Positions 29,961 to 39,460 of a DNA stretch of 64,000 nt are shown here, piece by piece. Position numbers and translations under genes: made by a program. The notes below the pieces were generated by a model. The model ran no database searches and was not told the origin of the DNA. It worked only from the letters and a program-made list of their open reading frames with translations. How positions within the stretch are numbered: position 1 is the stretch's first letter; every line of letters starts with the position of its first letter. Location: NCBI RefSeq assembly GCF_013415365.1, contig NZ_JACBYB010000015.1, forward strand, positions 1 to 64,000, read 5' to 3'. This DNA is from Gemella sp. GL1. GTDB taxonomy: Bacteria > Bacillota > Bacilli > Staphylococcales > Gemellaceae.

Positions 29961-30866
29961 ATGAATAGAGAAGAACTGCTTAATAAAAAATTGAATGATA
30001 TGGAAAAAAGAATATTATTATCTTTGGTAGCTATAGAAAAAGTAACTAGTTTAAAAATTCATAAGATATTAGGAAAATTAGAAAAAATAGAAGAAATTGC
30101 TAAGTTAAATAGAGAGTCTTTTATAAAGTTGTTTGGTAAAAATAGTGACGATATATATGAAAAATTTCATAATAATATGGATTTTAACTATGACAAATAT
30201 TTTAAATTTTATAAAACAAACTATTTATTTTTTGATTCAGAATACTATCCCCAAAATTTATTTAAGCTCTATGATTTTCCCTTTATACTATTTTATAGAG
30301 GTAATAAAGACTTACTCCTATTTAAAAGAAAAATATCTATAGTTGGAACAAGACATAATACAAGTTATTCTGATAAATCTTTGGATCAAATAGTACCTTA
30401 TCTTGTAAAAAATAATTTTGTAACTGTATCTGGAATAGCGTCTGGAGTAGATAGATTAGTACATGAGAAAACAATAAAAAATAAGGGATATACTATAGGG
30501 ATTATAGGTCACGGACATAATACAATATATCCAGAAGAAAATATTAAATTATATGAAGAAATGAAAAAGAATCATATAATAGTGTCAGAGTATTTTCCAA
30601 CATCTGGAATAAGAAAATATAGATTTTTAGAAAGAAATAGACTAGTGGCTGCTTTTGGATTAGGTTTACTAGTAACAGAAGCAGCTAGTAAATCTGGAAC
30701 ATCTAGGACAATAGATTATGCTTTAGATATAGGCAATAGTGTATTTTGTTTACCAGGAAGGTTTGGAGATAAAATGAGCGGAGCATTGAATGAACATATA
30801 AAATCGGGAGCCATACTATTTAATAAATTAAGTGATTTGAATGATGAACTAAGGTTTAAGTCTTAA
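29961..30866 (+). CDS. dprA: DNA processing protein DprA (Smf)
   Basis: Loads RecA on incoming single-stranded DNA during transformation, 301 aa. A helical N-terminal region (about 1-75) is followed by the Rossmann-like core: ISIVGTRHNT, TVSGIASGVDRLVH, GHGHNTIYPEEN, TEAASKSGTSRTIDYAL and FCLPGRFGD. ATG 29961 has SD AGGAG at 7 nt; ATG 29955 is too close to it. No C-terminal winged helix is evident. Separated from coiA by 10 nt. Confidence 0.95.
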   Translation: MNREELLNKKLNDMEKRILLSLVAIEKVTSLKIHKILGKLEKIEEIAKLNRESFIKLFGKNSDDIYEKFHNNMDFNYDKYFKFYKTNYLFFDSEYYPQNLFKLYDFPFILFYRGNKDLLLFKRKISIVGTRHNTSYSDKSLDQIVPYLVKNNFVTVSGIASGVDRLVHEKTIKNKGYTIGIIGHGHNTIYPEENIKLYEEMKKNHIIVSEYFPTSGIRKYRFLERNRLVAAFGLGLLVTEAASKSGTSRTIDYALDIGNSVFCLPGRFGDKMSGALNEHIKSGAILFNKLSDLNDELRFKS

Positions 30867-30869
30867 ATA

Positions 30870-30878
30870 TGGTATAAT
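30870..30878 (+). promoter_or_regulatory. tatD extended -10 promoter
   Basis: TGGTATAAT is an extended -10 (TGnTATAAT) just after the dprA stop, so tatD has its own start. Confidence 0.6.
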
Positions 30879-30908
30879 GGTAGATATTTGATATTAGGAG
30901 AAGACATA

Positions 30909-31688
30909 ATGTTATTTGATACACATGCACATTTGAATGATGATGCCTTTTTGAATGATTTAGAAGAAACGATGAAGAGTGCTAGAGAAGCTGGTGTGAA
31001 ACTAATCAATATAGTTGGATTTGATGATAAATCTATAAAAAGGGCCTTAGAAATAGTAAAAAATTATGAAGAATTGTATTTAACAGTAGGATGGCATCCG
31101 GTGGAAGCTATTGATTTTAATCAAGAAAAATACGATATGATTAAAGAAATAGCCTTAACAAATCCTAAGGTAATTGCTATTGGAGAAATTGGACTAGATT
31201 ATCATTGGGATAAATCCCCAAAAGATATACAAAAAGAAGTATTTAGAAAACAAATAGCTCTAGCCAAGGAAGTGAATAAGCCAATAGTAATTCACTGTCG
31301 TGAAGCTATGGCAGATGTACTAGAAATTTTAAAAGAAGAAAATGCTAAAGAAGTAGGAGGAATAATGCATTGTTTTTCTGGTTCAGTAGAATCGATGAAT
31401 ATAGCATTAAAAGAAAATTTCCTTATTTCTTTAGGCGGACCGGTTACTTATAAAAATGCTAAAAAGGCAAAAGAAGTAGCAAAATTATGTCCTTTAGATA
31501 AATTATTAGTGGAAACAGATTGCCCATATCTATCTCCAGTTCCATATAGGGGACAGAGAAATGAACCAGCTTATGTAAAAAATGTAGCTCAAGAAATAGC
31601 GGATCTGAGAGAGATGACTTATACTAAATTAGCAGAAGCATCTTTTGAAAATGCTTGTAGATTATTTAATATAGATTATAGAAAATAG
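30909..31688 (+). CDS. tatD: TatD family metal-dependent hydrolase
   Basis: A TIM-barrel DNase/hydrolase of 259 aa. Metal and catalytic motifs appear in order: DTHAHLND (N-terminus), GEIGLDYHW, PIVIHCRE, MHCFSGS and ETDCPYLSP. Relatives are 3'-5' DNases also linked to D-aminoacyl-tRNA hydrolysis and DNA repair. ATG 30909 follows SD TAGGAGAAG. Confidence 0.92.
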   Translation: MLFDTHAHLNDDAFLNDLEETMKSAREAGVKLINIVGFDDKSIKRALEIVKNYEELYLTVGWHPVEAIDFNQEKYDMIKEIALTNPKVIAIGEIGLDYHWDKSPKDIQKEVFRKQIALAKEVNKPIVIHCREAMADVLEILKEENAKEVGGIMHCFSGSVESMNIALKENFLISLGGPVTYKNAKKAKEVAKLCPLDKLLVETDCPYLSPVPYRGQRNEPAYVKNVAQEIADLREMTYTKLAEASFENACRLFNIDYRK

Positions 31689-31735
31689 TAAATATATTAC
31701 TTAGATCTAGGTAATTAAGAAATTTTGATATTTTA

Positions 31736-31764
31736 TTGACAATTTCTAAAAAATAATATAAAAT
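31736..31764 (+). promoter_or_regulatory. rpsU promoter
   Basis: -35 TTGACA (31736-31741), 17-bp spacer, -10 TAAAAT (31759-31764). Confidence 0.8.
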
Positions 31765-31833
31765 AAATTAGTGGATTGTGTTTTAACAATTCTATAAATT
31801 TAGACTTTTTAATATCGGAGGGAGGGAAATCCA

Positions 31834-32007
31834 ATGTCAAAAACTGTAGTTCGTAAAAACGAAACTTTAGAGGACGCGCTACGTCGTTTCAAACGTGCTG
31901 TTTCTAAAAATGGTACTATTCAAGAAGTACGTAAACGTGAATTCTACGAAAAACCAAGTGTTCGTCGTAAGAAAAAATCTGAAGCAGCTAGAAAACGTAA
32001 ATTCTAA
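31834..32007 (+). CDS. rpsU: 30S ribosomal protein S21
   Basis: A 57-aa highly basic protein of the small subunit, near the anti-SD region of 16S rRNA. The sequence opens [20 protein letters not shown] and continues [20 protein letters not shown], a full-length S21 of Bacilli type. A strong SD (GGAGGGAGGG) precedes ATG 31834. It is monocistronic, with its own promoter and terminator. Confidence 0.97.
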   Translation: MSKTVVRKNETLEDALRRFKRAVSKNGTIQEVRKREFYEKPSVRRKKKSEAARKRKF

Positions 32008-32068
32008 TTTTTAATTAATTTATTTTTCAAGTTTATAAATCTAAAGAATTTCCCTCTTTTAGATTTAG

Positions 32069-32098
32069 CCTCATCACTCTAAGTGGTGGGGTTTTTTA
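32069..32098 (+). terminator. Terminator after rpsU
   Basis: A 9-bp stem with two wobbles (32069-32077/32083-32091), TCTAA loop, then TTTTTT. Confidence 0.85.
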
Positions 32099-32176
32099 TT
32101 TTTGATTACTGTTAATATAATCAAATTTTTGATATAATTTATAATATTTGTTAATAATATAATGAAAGGAGTAGTT

Positions 32177-34099
32177 ATGTTACTTCAATTAAATAATATA
32201 AGTAAATATTTTGTTGTTACAGAAGTTTTTTCTAAGGTAAAGTTAGAGATTAATGAAAAAGATAAGATAGCTATTGTCGGACGAAATGGTGCTGGAAAAT
32301 CTACCTTACTTAAGGTTATTGCTGGTATAACTTCTTATGATTCTGGAGAGAGAGTAGTATCTAAGAATGTGAGTATTGGTTATTTATCACAAGAATTTAT
32401 TGTTAAGGAGGATAAGACGGTTTATGAGGAAATGCTTTCTTGTTTTGATGAAATTATAAGTTTAGAAAAAGAACTAGAAAGACTGTCGGAAGAACTAACA
32501 GCTGAAAATCTTGAATCGGATCATGGACTTTTAAATAGATATGATGCTTTACAAAATATGGTATTGACCCATAATGACTATCATTATAAATCAAAAATAA
32601 AGTCAGTTTTATATGGTTTAGATTTTTCAGAAAATGATTTGAATAAATCTATTTCTAATTTTTCTGGAGGACAAAAGACGCGTATTTCTATGGCTAAATT
32701 ATTACTTAGTGAACCTGATATTTTAATTCTAGACGAGCCTACTAACCACCTTGATATGGAAAATGTTGCTTGGTTAGAAAATTACTTAAATGCTTATCCA
32801 GGTGCTGTTGTAGTAGTCAGTCACGATAGGTACTTCTTAGATAAAATTGTAAATATTGTTTATAATGTAGAGTTTGGACGTACTAAGAAGTATGTGGGTA
32901 ATTACTCTAAATTTCTTAAGCAGTACGAAGAAGATTATGAAAAGCATCTTAGAGAATATATTAGCCAACAAAAAGATATTAAAAAATTAGAAGACTTTGT
33001 TCAAAAGAATATTGCTAGATCATCAACATCAGGTATGGCCAAGTCTAGACAAAAAATTCTTGATAGAATTGAACGTATTGATAATCCGCGTAAAGATGAA
33101 AAAAGGGCCCATATAGAGTTTTCTATCAATGAACAGTCTGGTAGAGATGTACTTAGAATCTTTGATTTAAAAGTAGGATATGAGAAAGAGCAGATTGGTC
33201 CCTCTTATAATATAGATGTCTATAAGGGAGATAGGATTGCAATTGTAGGAAGAAATGGTGTTGGTAAATCCACTCTTATAAAAGCTATTGCTAAAAAGTC
33301 AGACTTTCTTGATGGAGAAGTAACTTATGGTTCTAAAGTATCTTTGGGTTATTATGATCAAAAACAAGCTGAATTTGAGTCTGTAAAGACAATTTTACAA
33401 GAATTATGGGATGAGTATCCAAATATGAAAGAAGCTGATGTGCGTAGTGTATTAGGTCGTTTCTTATTTTCAGGGGAAGATGTTCTAAAGCTTGTTAGGG
33501 ATTTATCTGGAGGAGAGAAAGCGAGATTACAACTTGCAAAATTAATGCTTGAAAAAAATAACCTGTTAATTTTAGATGAACCCACTAACCATCTTGATAT
33601 AGTTAGTAAGCAAGTACTAGAGTCTGCTTTAGAAAACTATGAGGGAACTCTTATCTTCGTAAGTCATGATAGATATTTTATTAATAAGATTGCCAATAAG
33701 ATAATTTTTATAGATGAAAATAAGTATAATTTATACTTAGGAAATTTTGATTACTATTTAGAAAAGAGAGAGCAAGAAAAAATTGCCCAAGAAATAGCTG
33801 GAAAAGAGGACAAGAAAGAGCTAGTAAGGGAAAAAAATTCTTATGCATTAGGTAAAGAGGAGAAGAAACTTCATAGAAAACTAGAACGTGAAAGAGATGC
33901 AGTAGTTATTGATATAGAAACTTTAGAAGAGGAGATTTCTAAGATAAATAAGGAACTTGTAAAAGAAGAAGTCTATACAGATGTTGAAAAAACGCAAGAA
34001 TATAATACTAAACTTCAAGAAGCTAACCTTAAGTTAGAAGAATTAAATGAGCGTTGGTTAGAATTGGAAGAAGAACTTGAGAATATGGAAGGGAATTAA
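32177..34099 (+). CDS. ABC-F family ATP-binding protein (YdiF/Uup-like)
   Basis: A 640-aa soluble protein with two ABC ATPase domains and no membrane segments. Walker A motifs are GRNGAGKST (about 35-43) and GRNGVGKST (about 357-365); signatures are FSGGQK and LSGGEK. The ABC-F linker lies between them, and a charged C-terminal coiled coil covers about the last 85 residues. ABC-F proteins act on ribosomes, either easing translation or protecting against antibiotics. Length and coiled coil favour the housekeeping YdiF type. SD AAAGGAG selects ATG 32177. Confidence 0.9.
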   Translation: MLLQLNNISKYFVVTEVFSKVKLEINEKDKIAIVGRNGAGKSTLLKVIAGITSYDSGERVVSKNVSIGYLSQEFIVKEDKTVYEEMLSCFDEIISLEKELERLSEELTAENLESDHGLLNRYDALQNMVLTHNDYHYKSKIKSVLYGLDFSENDLNKSISNFSGGQKTRISMAKLLLSEPDILILDEPTNHLDMENVAWLENYLNAYPGAVVVVSHDRYFLDKIVNIVYNVEFGRTKKYVGNYSKFLKQYEEDYEKHLREYISQQKDIKKLEDFVQKNIARSSTSGMAKSRQKILDRIERIDNPRKDEKRAHIEFSINEQSGRDVLRIFDLKVGYEKEQIGPSYNIDVYKGDRIAIVGRNGVGKSTLIKAIAKKSDFLDGEVTYGSKVSLGYYDQKQAEFESVKTILQELWDEYPNMKEADVRSVLGRFLFSGEDVLKLVRDLSGGEKARLQLAKLMLEKNNLLILDEPTNHLDIVSKQVLESALENYEGTLIFVSHDRYFINKIANKIIFIDENKYNLYLGNFDYYLEKREQEKIAQEIAGKEDKKELVREKNSYALGKEEKKLHRKLERERDAVVIDIETLEEEISKINKELVKEEVYTDVEKTQEYNTKLQEANLKLEELNERWLELEEELENMEGN

Positions 34100-34141
34100 T
34101 CTTTTTTTATATGAGAAGTAAGATAATATATAGGAGTTAAT

Positions 34142-34516
34142 ATGAATATTCAAGTAACAACATATATAAATAATGAAAAATTATTATTTGAAAAAAATGA
34201 AGGAGATTTTTTAGAAGAAGAGAAATTTTATCAGATAATATATAAAGATAAGCATTCTGAGCTATGTGATATTAAGATTGATAAAAGTGGAGAAAAAGTA
34301 TTGATAAAAAAAGGAGGATCAAACCTGAATATAGGAAAAGAGATAACTAGTAGTCAGTATATGACAGACTATGGACCAATAGACTTACAGACTCAATTAC
34401 TATCGGTAGAAATAAAAGAGAAAAGTAAGTTTATTCAATTTGAGATGCTGTATAGAATAATTTTTTCTAAAGTAGATAATCAATTAAATAAATTAAAGAT
34501 ACTAATAAGACGATAA
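34142..34516 (+). CDS. DUF1934-like small beta-barrel protein (YwiB type)
   Basis: A 124-aa protein rich in beta-strand residues with alternating charge. The middle segment TSSQYMTDYGPIDLQTQLL resembles DUF1934 (B. subtilis YwiB, a lipocalin-like barrel usually beside argS). Here it lies 7 kb from argS, after the ABC-F gene. SD AGGAG precedes ATG 34142. Function unknown; the family call is from pattern only. Confidence 0.6.
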   Translation: MNIQVTTYINNEKLLFEKNEGDFLEEEKFYQIIYKDKHSELCDIKIDKSGEKVLIKKGGSNLNIGKEITSSQYMTDYGPIDLQTQLLSVEIKEKSKFIQFEMLYRIIFSKVDNQLNKLKILIRR

Positions 34517-34550
34517 AAAAAGACTTGCTGTGATCAGCAAGTCTTTTTTT
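34515..34550. terminator. Bidirectional terminator between convergent genes
   Basis: A perfect 16-bp stem (34515-34530/34535-34550) with a TGAT loop. It has A and T tails on opposite sides, so it ends both the gene to the left and the minus-strand PTS gene to the right. Confidence 0.9.
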
Positions 34551-34551
34551 A

Positions 34552-36183
34552 TTAGTGGTTATTGTGCCAGTATTCTTCTAATTGTGATTTAACAATAGAA
34601 ACACGTGGTCCGTAGATAACTTGGACTCCATTACCAGCTTTAATTACCCCTAGAGATCCTGATTGCTTTAATGCTGCTTCATCAATTAATGAAACATCTT
34701 TAACTGTTGTACGTAACCTTGTAGCACATGCATCAACATCGGTAATATTTTCTAGTCCACCTAAACCTTGAGCTACTAGAAGGATTTGCTCGTTAACTCC
34801 TGCTTCTTTAGCAGCATTAGCAGAGGCACCTTGTTTTTCCAGATAGTCAGCTTTAGAGTATAATTTAACCTCTTCACTAGAATCTTCACGACCAGGTGTT
34901 TTTAATTGTAATTTTGTGATTAATGTTCTGAACATGAAATAGTAAACAACTGAGTAAGTCAATCCTAATGGAATCATTGTTAACCAGTTTGTTTTAGCGT
35001 TTCCTTGTAAGATACCAAATAGGAAGAAGTCTATTAATCCTCCAGAGAATGTTTGACCAATAGGAATATTTAATATGTGCATCATCATGAATGATATACC
35101 AGCAAATAAAGCGTGAACGATGTATAATACAGGAGCAACGAATAAGAATGAGAATTCTATTGGCTCAGTAATACCTGTAATCATAGCTGTAAGACCAGCT
35201 GAGATTAATAATCCACCAACAACTTTTTTATTTTCTGGCTTAGCAGTGTGATACATAGCTAAGGCAGCTGCTGGTAAACCGAAGATCATGAATGGAAACT
35301 TACCAGCCATAAATCTAGCATGTTCGATTGTAAACATTCCAGTCCAGTTTTTATCTCCTAACTCAGCGAAGAAGATGTTTTGAGCACCTTGTACTAGTTC
35401 TCCTCCAACTTGAAGTGTCCCACCAACTCCTGTTTGCCAGAATGGTAAGTAGAATACGTGGTGTAATCCGAATGGAATTAATGATCTTTCGATTAATCCA
35501 TAGATTAACGTTCCGAAGTAACCAGAACCAGTAACTAGTCCACCAAGAGCATAAATTCCATTTTGCACAGGTGGCCAAACGTAGTACATTGCAATACCAA
35601 CAAATACATAAACAACTGTCGAAATGATTGGAATAAACTTAGATCCACCAAAGAATGAAAGTATTTGAGGAAGTTCAATTTGGTAATACTTGTTGTGTAG
35701 GTAAGCTACTCCAAGACCAGCGATAATCCCCCCGAATACCCCCATTTGAAGTGATTGAATACCAACTATTGATCCAATTGTTCCACCTAGCACATGCTCG
35801 GCAACTGTACCATCTGCTAAAATTTGTCCGTGTGTTTTTAACATGGCGTTAATAGATGTATGCATTACGAAAAATGCGATCATAGCCGATAGAGCAGCAA
35901 CTTCTTTTTCTCTCTTAGCCATACCTATGGCAACACCAACTGCAAATATTAGTGGTAGAGTTCCGAAAATTGCATCTCCTGCATTAGACATAACTGTCAA
36001 AATCATATGTAGGATTGTTCCTTCTCCAAGGATTTTTCCTAATTTATAAGATTCTATGGTTGTAGGATTAGTGAATGATGCACCGATTCCTAGTAGAAGA
36101 CCTGCAACAGGTAGAACTGCTATAGGTAACATGAATGATCTACCGATACGTTGCAGAATAGAAAATATTTTATTTTCTTTCAT
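34552..36183 (-). CDS. PTS sugar transporter EIICB, glucose/maltose family
   Basis: A membrane permease-kinase of 543 aa that imports and phosphorylates a sugar. The EIIC part (about 1-430) has about ten hydrophobic segments, the substrate-region GITEPIEFSFLF, and FGLHHVFYLPFW. The C-terminal EIIB domain carries the phospho-cysteine in DACATRLRTTV (about residue 483). No EIIA is fused, so it must borrow one. Resemblance is to PtsG and MalX alike, so glucose is likely but not certain. SD AAGGAGGAA precedes the start. Confidence 0.9.
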   Translation of the reverse strand: MKENKIFSILQRIGRSFMLPIAVLPVAGLLLGIGASFTNPTTIESYKLGKILGEGTILHMILTVMSNAGDAIFGTLPLIFAVGVAIGMAKREKEVAALSAMIAFFVMHTSINAMLKTHGQILADGTVAEHVLGGTIGSIVGIQSLQMGVFGGIIAGLGVAYLHNKYYQIELPQILSFFGGSKFIPIISTVVYVFVGIAMYYVWPPVQNGIYALGGLVTGSGYFGTLIYGLIERSLIPFGLHHVFYLPFWQTGVGGTLQVGGELVQGAQNIFFAELGDKNWTGMFTIEHARFMAGKFPFMIFGLPAAALAMYHTAKPENKKVVGGLLISAGLTAMITGITEPIEFSFLFVAPVLYIVHALFAGISFMMMHILNIPIGQTFSGGLIDFFLFGILQGNAKTNWLTMIPLGLTYSVVYYFMFRTLITKLQLKTPGREDSSEEVKLYSKADYLEKQGASANAAKEAGVNEQILLVAQGLGGLENITDVDACATRLRTTVKDVSLIDEAALKQSGSLGVIKAGNGVQVIYGPRVSIVKSQLEEYWHNNH

Positions 36184-36233
36184 CGTCTTTTCCTCCTTAA
36201 ATTAATATATCTGTATAAATAAAAGACAAACTA

Positions 36234-36263
36234 ATTATATTATCAATTATATAGGGATGTCAA
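36234..36263 (-). promoter_or_regulatory. Promoter of the PTS gene
   Basis: On the minus strand, TTGACA (36258-36263) and TATAAT (36234-36239) are 18 bp apart, about 50 bp before the start codon. I saw no clear cre site or antiterminator hairpin. Confidence 0.75.
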
Positions 36264-36414
36264 TAAGAAAAATATACTCTAAGTTATAATTTTAAATTGT
36301 AGATAAGCTTTCCATTTACTGAGTAAAGAAAATTTACAAAACAAAACGACTCAAGATATTTTCATGTTTTCATTTCATTGTAATATATGTTAGTATTTTA
36401 GAATGCTTCAATTT

Positions 36415-36428
36415 ATGAATTAATTCAT
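36415..36428. repeat. 14-bp perfect palindrome upstream of the pyr promoter
   Basis: ATGAATTAATTCAT is its own reverse complement and ends 10 bp before the -35 of pyrR. It may be an operator or simply AT-rich chance. The rest of 36264-36438 shows nothing else. Confidence 0.45.
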
Positions 36429-36438
36429 TAATTATAGA

Positions 36439-36467
36439 TTGACATATTATAAAAAAGACTGTATAAT
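36439..36467 (+). promoter_or_regulatory. pyr operon promoter
   Basis: -35 TTGACA (36439-36444), 17-bp spacer, -10 TATAAT (36462-36467). A fully consensus promoter, as expected for an operon controlled mainly by attenuation. Confidence 0.9.
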
Positions 36468-36473
36468 TTAGTA

Positions 36474-36603
36474 AATTTAATATAAAAATTCTTTTAAACA
36501 GTCCAGAGAGGCTAGTAAGGAAATTTATTATACTTGGCACATAGAATGCTTGGTTTATTTATGATATAAAATTTACTACTCTGACTTAGGTCGGAGTTTT
36601 TTT
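36474..36603 (+). promoter_or_regulatory. PyrR attenuator 1 (before pyrR)
   Basis: The PyrR-binding loop CAGTCCAGAGAGGCTAGTAA (36499-36518) matches the conserved anti-antiterminator. The terminator is an 8-bp stem ACTCTGAC/GTCGGAGT (36578-36585/36590-36597) with a TTTTTT run reaching the pyrR SD. UMP-bound PyrR would promote termination. Confidence 0.9.
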
Positions 36604-36615
36604 ATGGGAGAATAT

Positions 36616-37146
36616 ATGTCAGAAAAAGTTTTGTTTGATAATGAGCAAATTTCTAAAATGATTAACAGAATATCGTATGAAATTATTGAAAAGGGAGATT
36701 TTTTAGAAGATCTTGTGCTAGTGGGTATAAAGACTAGAGGTATTTATATCGCTCAAAGATTACAGGAGAAGATTAAATCAATTTCAGAAAAAGAAGTAGG
36801 ATTAGAAAGTCTAGATATTACATTTTATAGAGATGATCTTGAAAAGTCTTCTGTAGATCCTGAAGTAAGAAATTTTAAATTTGGATTAGATATCACTAAT
36901 AAAACAATAGTAATTGTTGATGATGTTTTATATACAGGTAGAACTGTAAGAGCGGCTATTGATGCAATAATGGATAGGTCTAGACCAAAAGCTGTCAGAT
37001 TAGCAATATTAGTAGACAGAGGACATAGAGAACTACCTATCAGGGCAGACTTTGTAGGTAAGAATATTCCTACATCAAGTAAGGAAAATATAAAAGTACA
37101 CTTGAAAGAAGTGGATAGACAAGATAAAATTTTACTAATAACTTAA
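36616..37146 (+). CDS. pyrR: PyrR, pyr operon attenuation regulator / uracil phosphoribosyltransferase
   Basis: An RNA-binding regulator of 176 aa with a phosphoribosyltransferase fold. The PRPP-binding motif is VIVDDVLYTGRTVRAA (about 92-107). It binds the two pyr leader hairpins when UMP is high, causing early termination. ATG 36616 with SD GGGAG is preferred; ATG 36604 abuts the terminator T run. First gene of the operon it controls. Confidence 0.96.
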   Translation: MSEKVLFDNEQISKMINRISYEIIEKGDFLEDLVLVGIKTRGIYIAQRLQEKIKSISEKEVGLESLDITFYRDDLEKSSVDPEVRNFKFGLDITNKTIVIVDDVLYTGRTVRAAIDAIMDRSRPKAVRLAILVDRGHRELPIRADFVGKNIPTSSKENIKVHLKEVDRQDKILLIT

Positions 37147-37265
37147 TATAAAAATCTTTTTAAGTTAGTACAGAGAGACTAGCAAGGGATAAATTATGCA
37201 ATACACCTTAGGAGTGTATTCTATTTTACTGCGCCTTGTTAGCTTAGCTAGCAAGGCGTATTTTT
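37147..37265 (+). promoter_or_regulatory. PyrR attenuator 2 (between pyrR and pyrB)
   Basis: A second PyrR loop, TACAGAGAGACTAGCAAGG (37169-37187), resembles the first. The terminator stem is 12 bp with one wobble (37232-37243/37247-37258) and TATTTTT follows. It gives the biosynthetic genes a second PyrR checkpoint beyond pyrR. Confidence 0.88.
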
Positions 37266-37279
37266 GCGGGGAGAATAAT

Positions 37280-38164
37280 ATGGTAAAGAACTTAGTAACA
37301 ATGTCAGATTTGAGTAAGGAAGAAGTCTATGAATTAATTGAGAGAGGTTTGCAACTAAAAAACGGGGCTAAAGCTCTAGAAAGAAAAGATTTGTTTGTAG
37401 CTAATTTATTTTTTGAGAATTCAACAAGAACAAAGCATTCTTTTGAAGTCGCTCAGAAAAAGCTAGCTTTAAATTTAATAAATTTTGAGGCGTCCACATC
37501 ATCAGTGAATAAGGGAGAAACACTTTATGATACTTGTAAAACTTTGGAGATGCTTGGTATTAAAATTCTAGTAATAAGGCATCCAGAGAGAGAATACTAC
37601 AAGAAATTGAGCACTTTAAATATTCCAATTATATCAGGAGGAGATGGATCAGGAGAGCATCCAAGCCAGTGTTTATTAGATCTTATGACAATATATGAAC
37701 GCTTTGGAAAAATAGAAGGACTAAACATAGTAATAGTAGGGGATATTAAGAATTCTAGGGTTGCTAGAAGTAACTACAATATTCTTACGAGATTAGGTGC
37801 TAAGGTAAGATTTATTTGTCCGGATATTTTTGCAGATGAAACTTTAGGGCAGAGAGTAGAATTTGATGAAGTAATATCAGAGATTGATGTCTGCATGTTA
37901 TTAAGAGTTCAACATGAAAGACATGATGGTTCCGCAATTTTTGATAAGGAAGATTTTCATAAAAATTATGGATTAAATAAGGAAAGATATGTGAAGTTGA
38001 AAGATTATGCTATTGTAATGCATCCAGCTCCAGTCAATAGAGGAGTTGAAATTGCAGATGAATTAGTAGAGGCTGATAAATCGGTAATTTTTGAACAAAT
38101 GAGAAATGGTATGTTTATGAGACAGGCTATTTTAGAAAAAATAATTAAAGATAATAATTTATAA
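37280..38164 (+). CDS. pyrB: Aspartate carbamoyltransferase catalytic subunit
   Basis: Joins carbamoyl phosphate and aspartate, 294 aa. It shows the carbamoyl-phosphate site FFENSTRTKHSFE (about 43-55) and GEHPSQCLLDLMTIYE (about 121-136), and HPAPVNRGVE near the end. No pyrI regulatory gene follows, as usual in Firmicutes. Start ATG 37280 with SD GGGGAG; the frame is open back to 37196, but that start lies within attenuator 2. Confidence 0.96.
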   Translation: MVKNLVTMSDLSKEEVYELIERGLQLKNGAKALERKDLFVANLFFENSTRTKHSFEVAQKKLALNLINFEASTSSVNKGETLYDTCKTLEMLGIKILVIRHPEREYYKKLSTLNIPIISGGDGSGEHPSQCLLDLMTIYERFGKIEGLNIVIVGDIKNSRVARSNYNILTRLGAKVRFICPDIFADETLGQRVEFDEVISEIDVCMLLRVQHERHDGSAIFDKEDFHKNYGLNKERYVKLKDYAIVMHPAPVNRGVEIADELVEADKSVIFEQMRNGMFMRQAILEKIIKDNNL

Positions 38165-38175
38165 GGAGATACGCT

Positions 38176-39450
38176 ATGTTACTTTTAAAAAATGGTAAAA
38201 TTTTAGAAAATGGAAAACTTATTAAAAAAGATATTTTAGTGGAAGGAAAATATATTAAGAGTATAAAAGATGAAATAGAATTAGAGGGAGCAGAAGTTTT
38301 AGAGCTTAATGGAAAATTTGTATCTCCTGGATTTATCGATGTACATGTTCACTGGAGAGAACCTGGATTTGAATACAAGGAGTCAATTTACAATGCATCA
38401 AGAGCAGCAGCAAGGGGTGGTTTTACAACTGCTATGCCTATGCCTAATTTAGATCCAGTACCCGATACTTATGAAAATTTAAAACTTCAATTAGATATTA
38501 TTGAAAAAGATTCAGTAATTAGAGCTATTCCCTATGGTGCTATTACTAAAGGGGAACTCGGAGAGGAGTATGCAGAGTTTGAAGAATTAAGTGAGCATGT
38601 ATTTGCATTTTCTGATGATGGACGAGGAGTTCAGGATGCTAATATGATGTATCAATCAATGAAGATAGCATCTAAACTTAATAAGGCAATAGTAGCCCAC
38701 TGTGAGGATAATTCCTTAATTCTCGGAGGTTGTATGCATTGTGGTAAGAGAAGTGATGAACTTGGACAAAAAGGAATTCCTTCAGTCTGTGAATCGGTAC
38801 AGATTGCAAGAGATGTTTTGTTAGCAGAGGATGCAGCTTGCCACTATCATGTTTGTCATGTGTCTACTAAAGAATCTGTACGTATAATAAGAGATGCAAA
38901 AAAAACCGGAATTAAGGTAACTTGTGAAGTTTGTCCTCATCACTTAATCAGTGATGAAAATGATATAACAGAGGCAATAGGAATGTGGAAAATGAATCCA
39001 CCCTTAAGAGCTAGTGAAGACAGGCAAGCTCTTATTGCTGGGGTATTGGATGGAACTATTGATATTATCGCAACAGATCATGCACCACATGCATTACATG
39101 AAAAAGAAGTTCCTATGGCGGAGTCAGCATTTGGAATTGTAGGTTCTGAAACTGCCTTTGGACAACTATATACTAACTTTGTAAAAACAAATATTTTTAC
39201 CTTAGAGCAAATAGTAAATATGATGTCTACTCGAGTTGGGGAAATTTTTGACCTTCCATATGGAAAATTAGCAGAGGGAGAGTTAGCAGATTTGACAGTA
39301 ATTGATTTAGAAAGAAAAGAAGTAATTAATCCAGATAATTTCTTATCTAAAGGAAGAAATACACCTTATAAGGGGCAAGAAATTTATGGTATTCCAGAAT
39401 TAACCTTAGTAGAAGGAAAAGTAGCATATAAGGATGAGAGAATTTTTTAA
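38176..39450 (+). CDS. pyrC: Dihydroorotase
   Basis: Zinc amidohydrolase closing carbamoyl aspartate to dihydroorotate, 424 aa (class I length). Metal ligands are in [10 protein letters not shown] (about 55-64), later His residues in AHCEDNS and HVCHVST, and the catalytic Asp in ATDHAPH. SD AAGGAGA precedes ATG 38176; pyrB ends 11 nt upstream. Confidence 0.96.
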   Translation: MLLLKNGKILENGKLIKKDILVEGKYIKSIKDEIELEGAEVLELNGKFVSPGFIDVHVHWREPGFEYKESIYNASRAAARGGFTTAMPMPNLDPVPDTYENLKLQLDIIEKDSVIRAIPYGAITKGELGEEYAEFEELSEHVFAFSDDGRGVQDANMMYQSMKIASKLNKAIVAHCEDNSLILGGCMHCGKRSDELGQKGIPSVCESVQIARDVLLAEDAACHYHVCHVSTKESVRIIRDAKKTGIKVTCEVCPHHLISDENDITEAIGMWKMNPPLRASEDRQALIAGVLDGTIDIIATDHAPHALHEKEVPMAESAFGIVGSETAFGQLYTNFVKTNIFTLEQIVNMMSTRVGEIFDLPYGKLAEGELADLTVIDLERKEVINPDNFLSKGRNTPYKGQEIYGIPELTLVEGKVAYKDERIF

Positions 39451-39460
39451 GGAGAAAATT

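Noticed and set aside
37196-37279. 28-codon N-terminal extension of pyrB
   Set aside because: Falls within the second PyrR attenuator, while ATG 37280 has a proper SD and the family-typical N-terminus.
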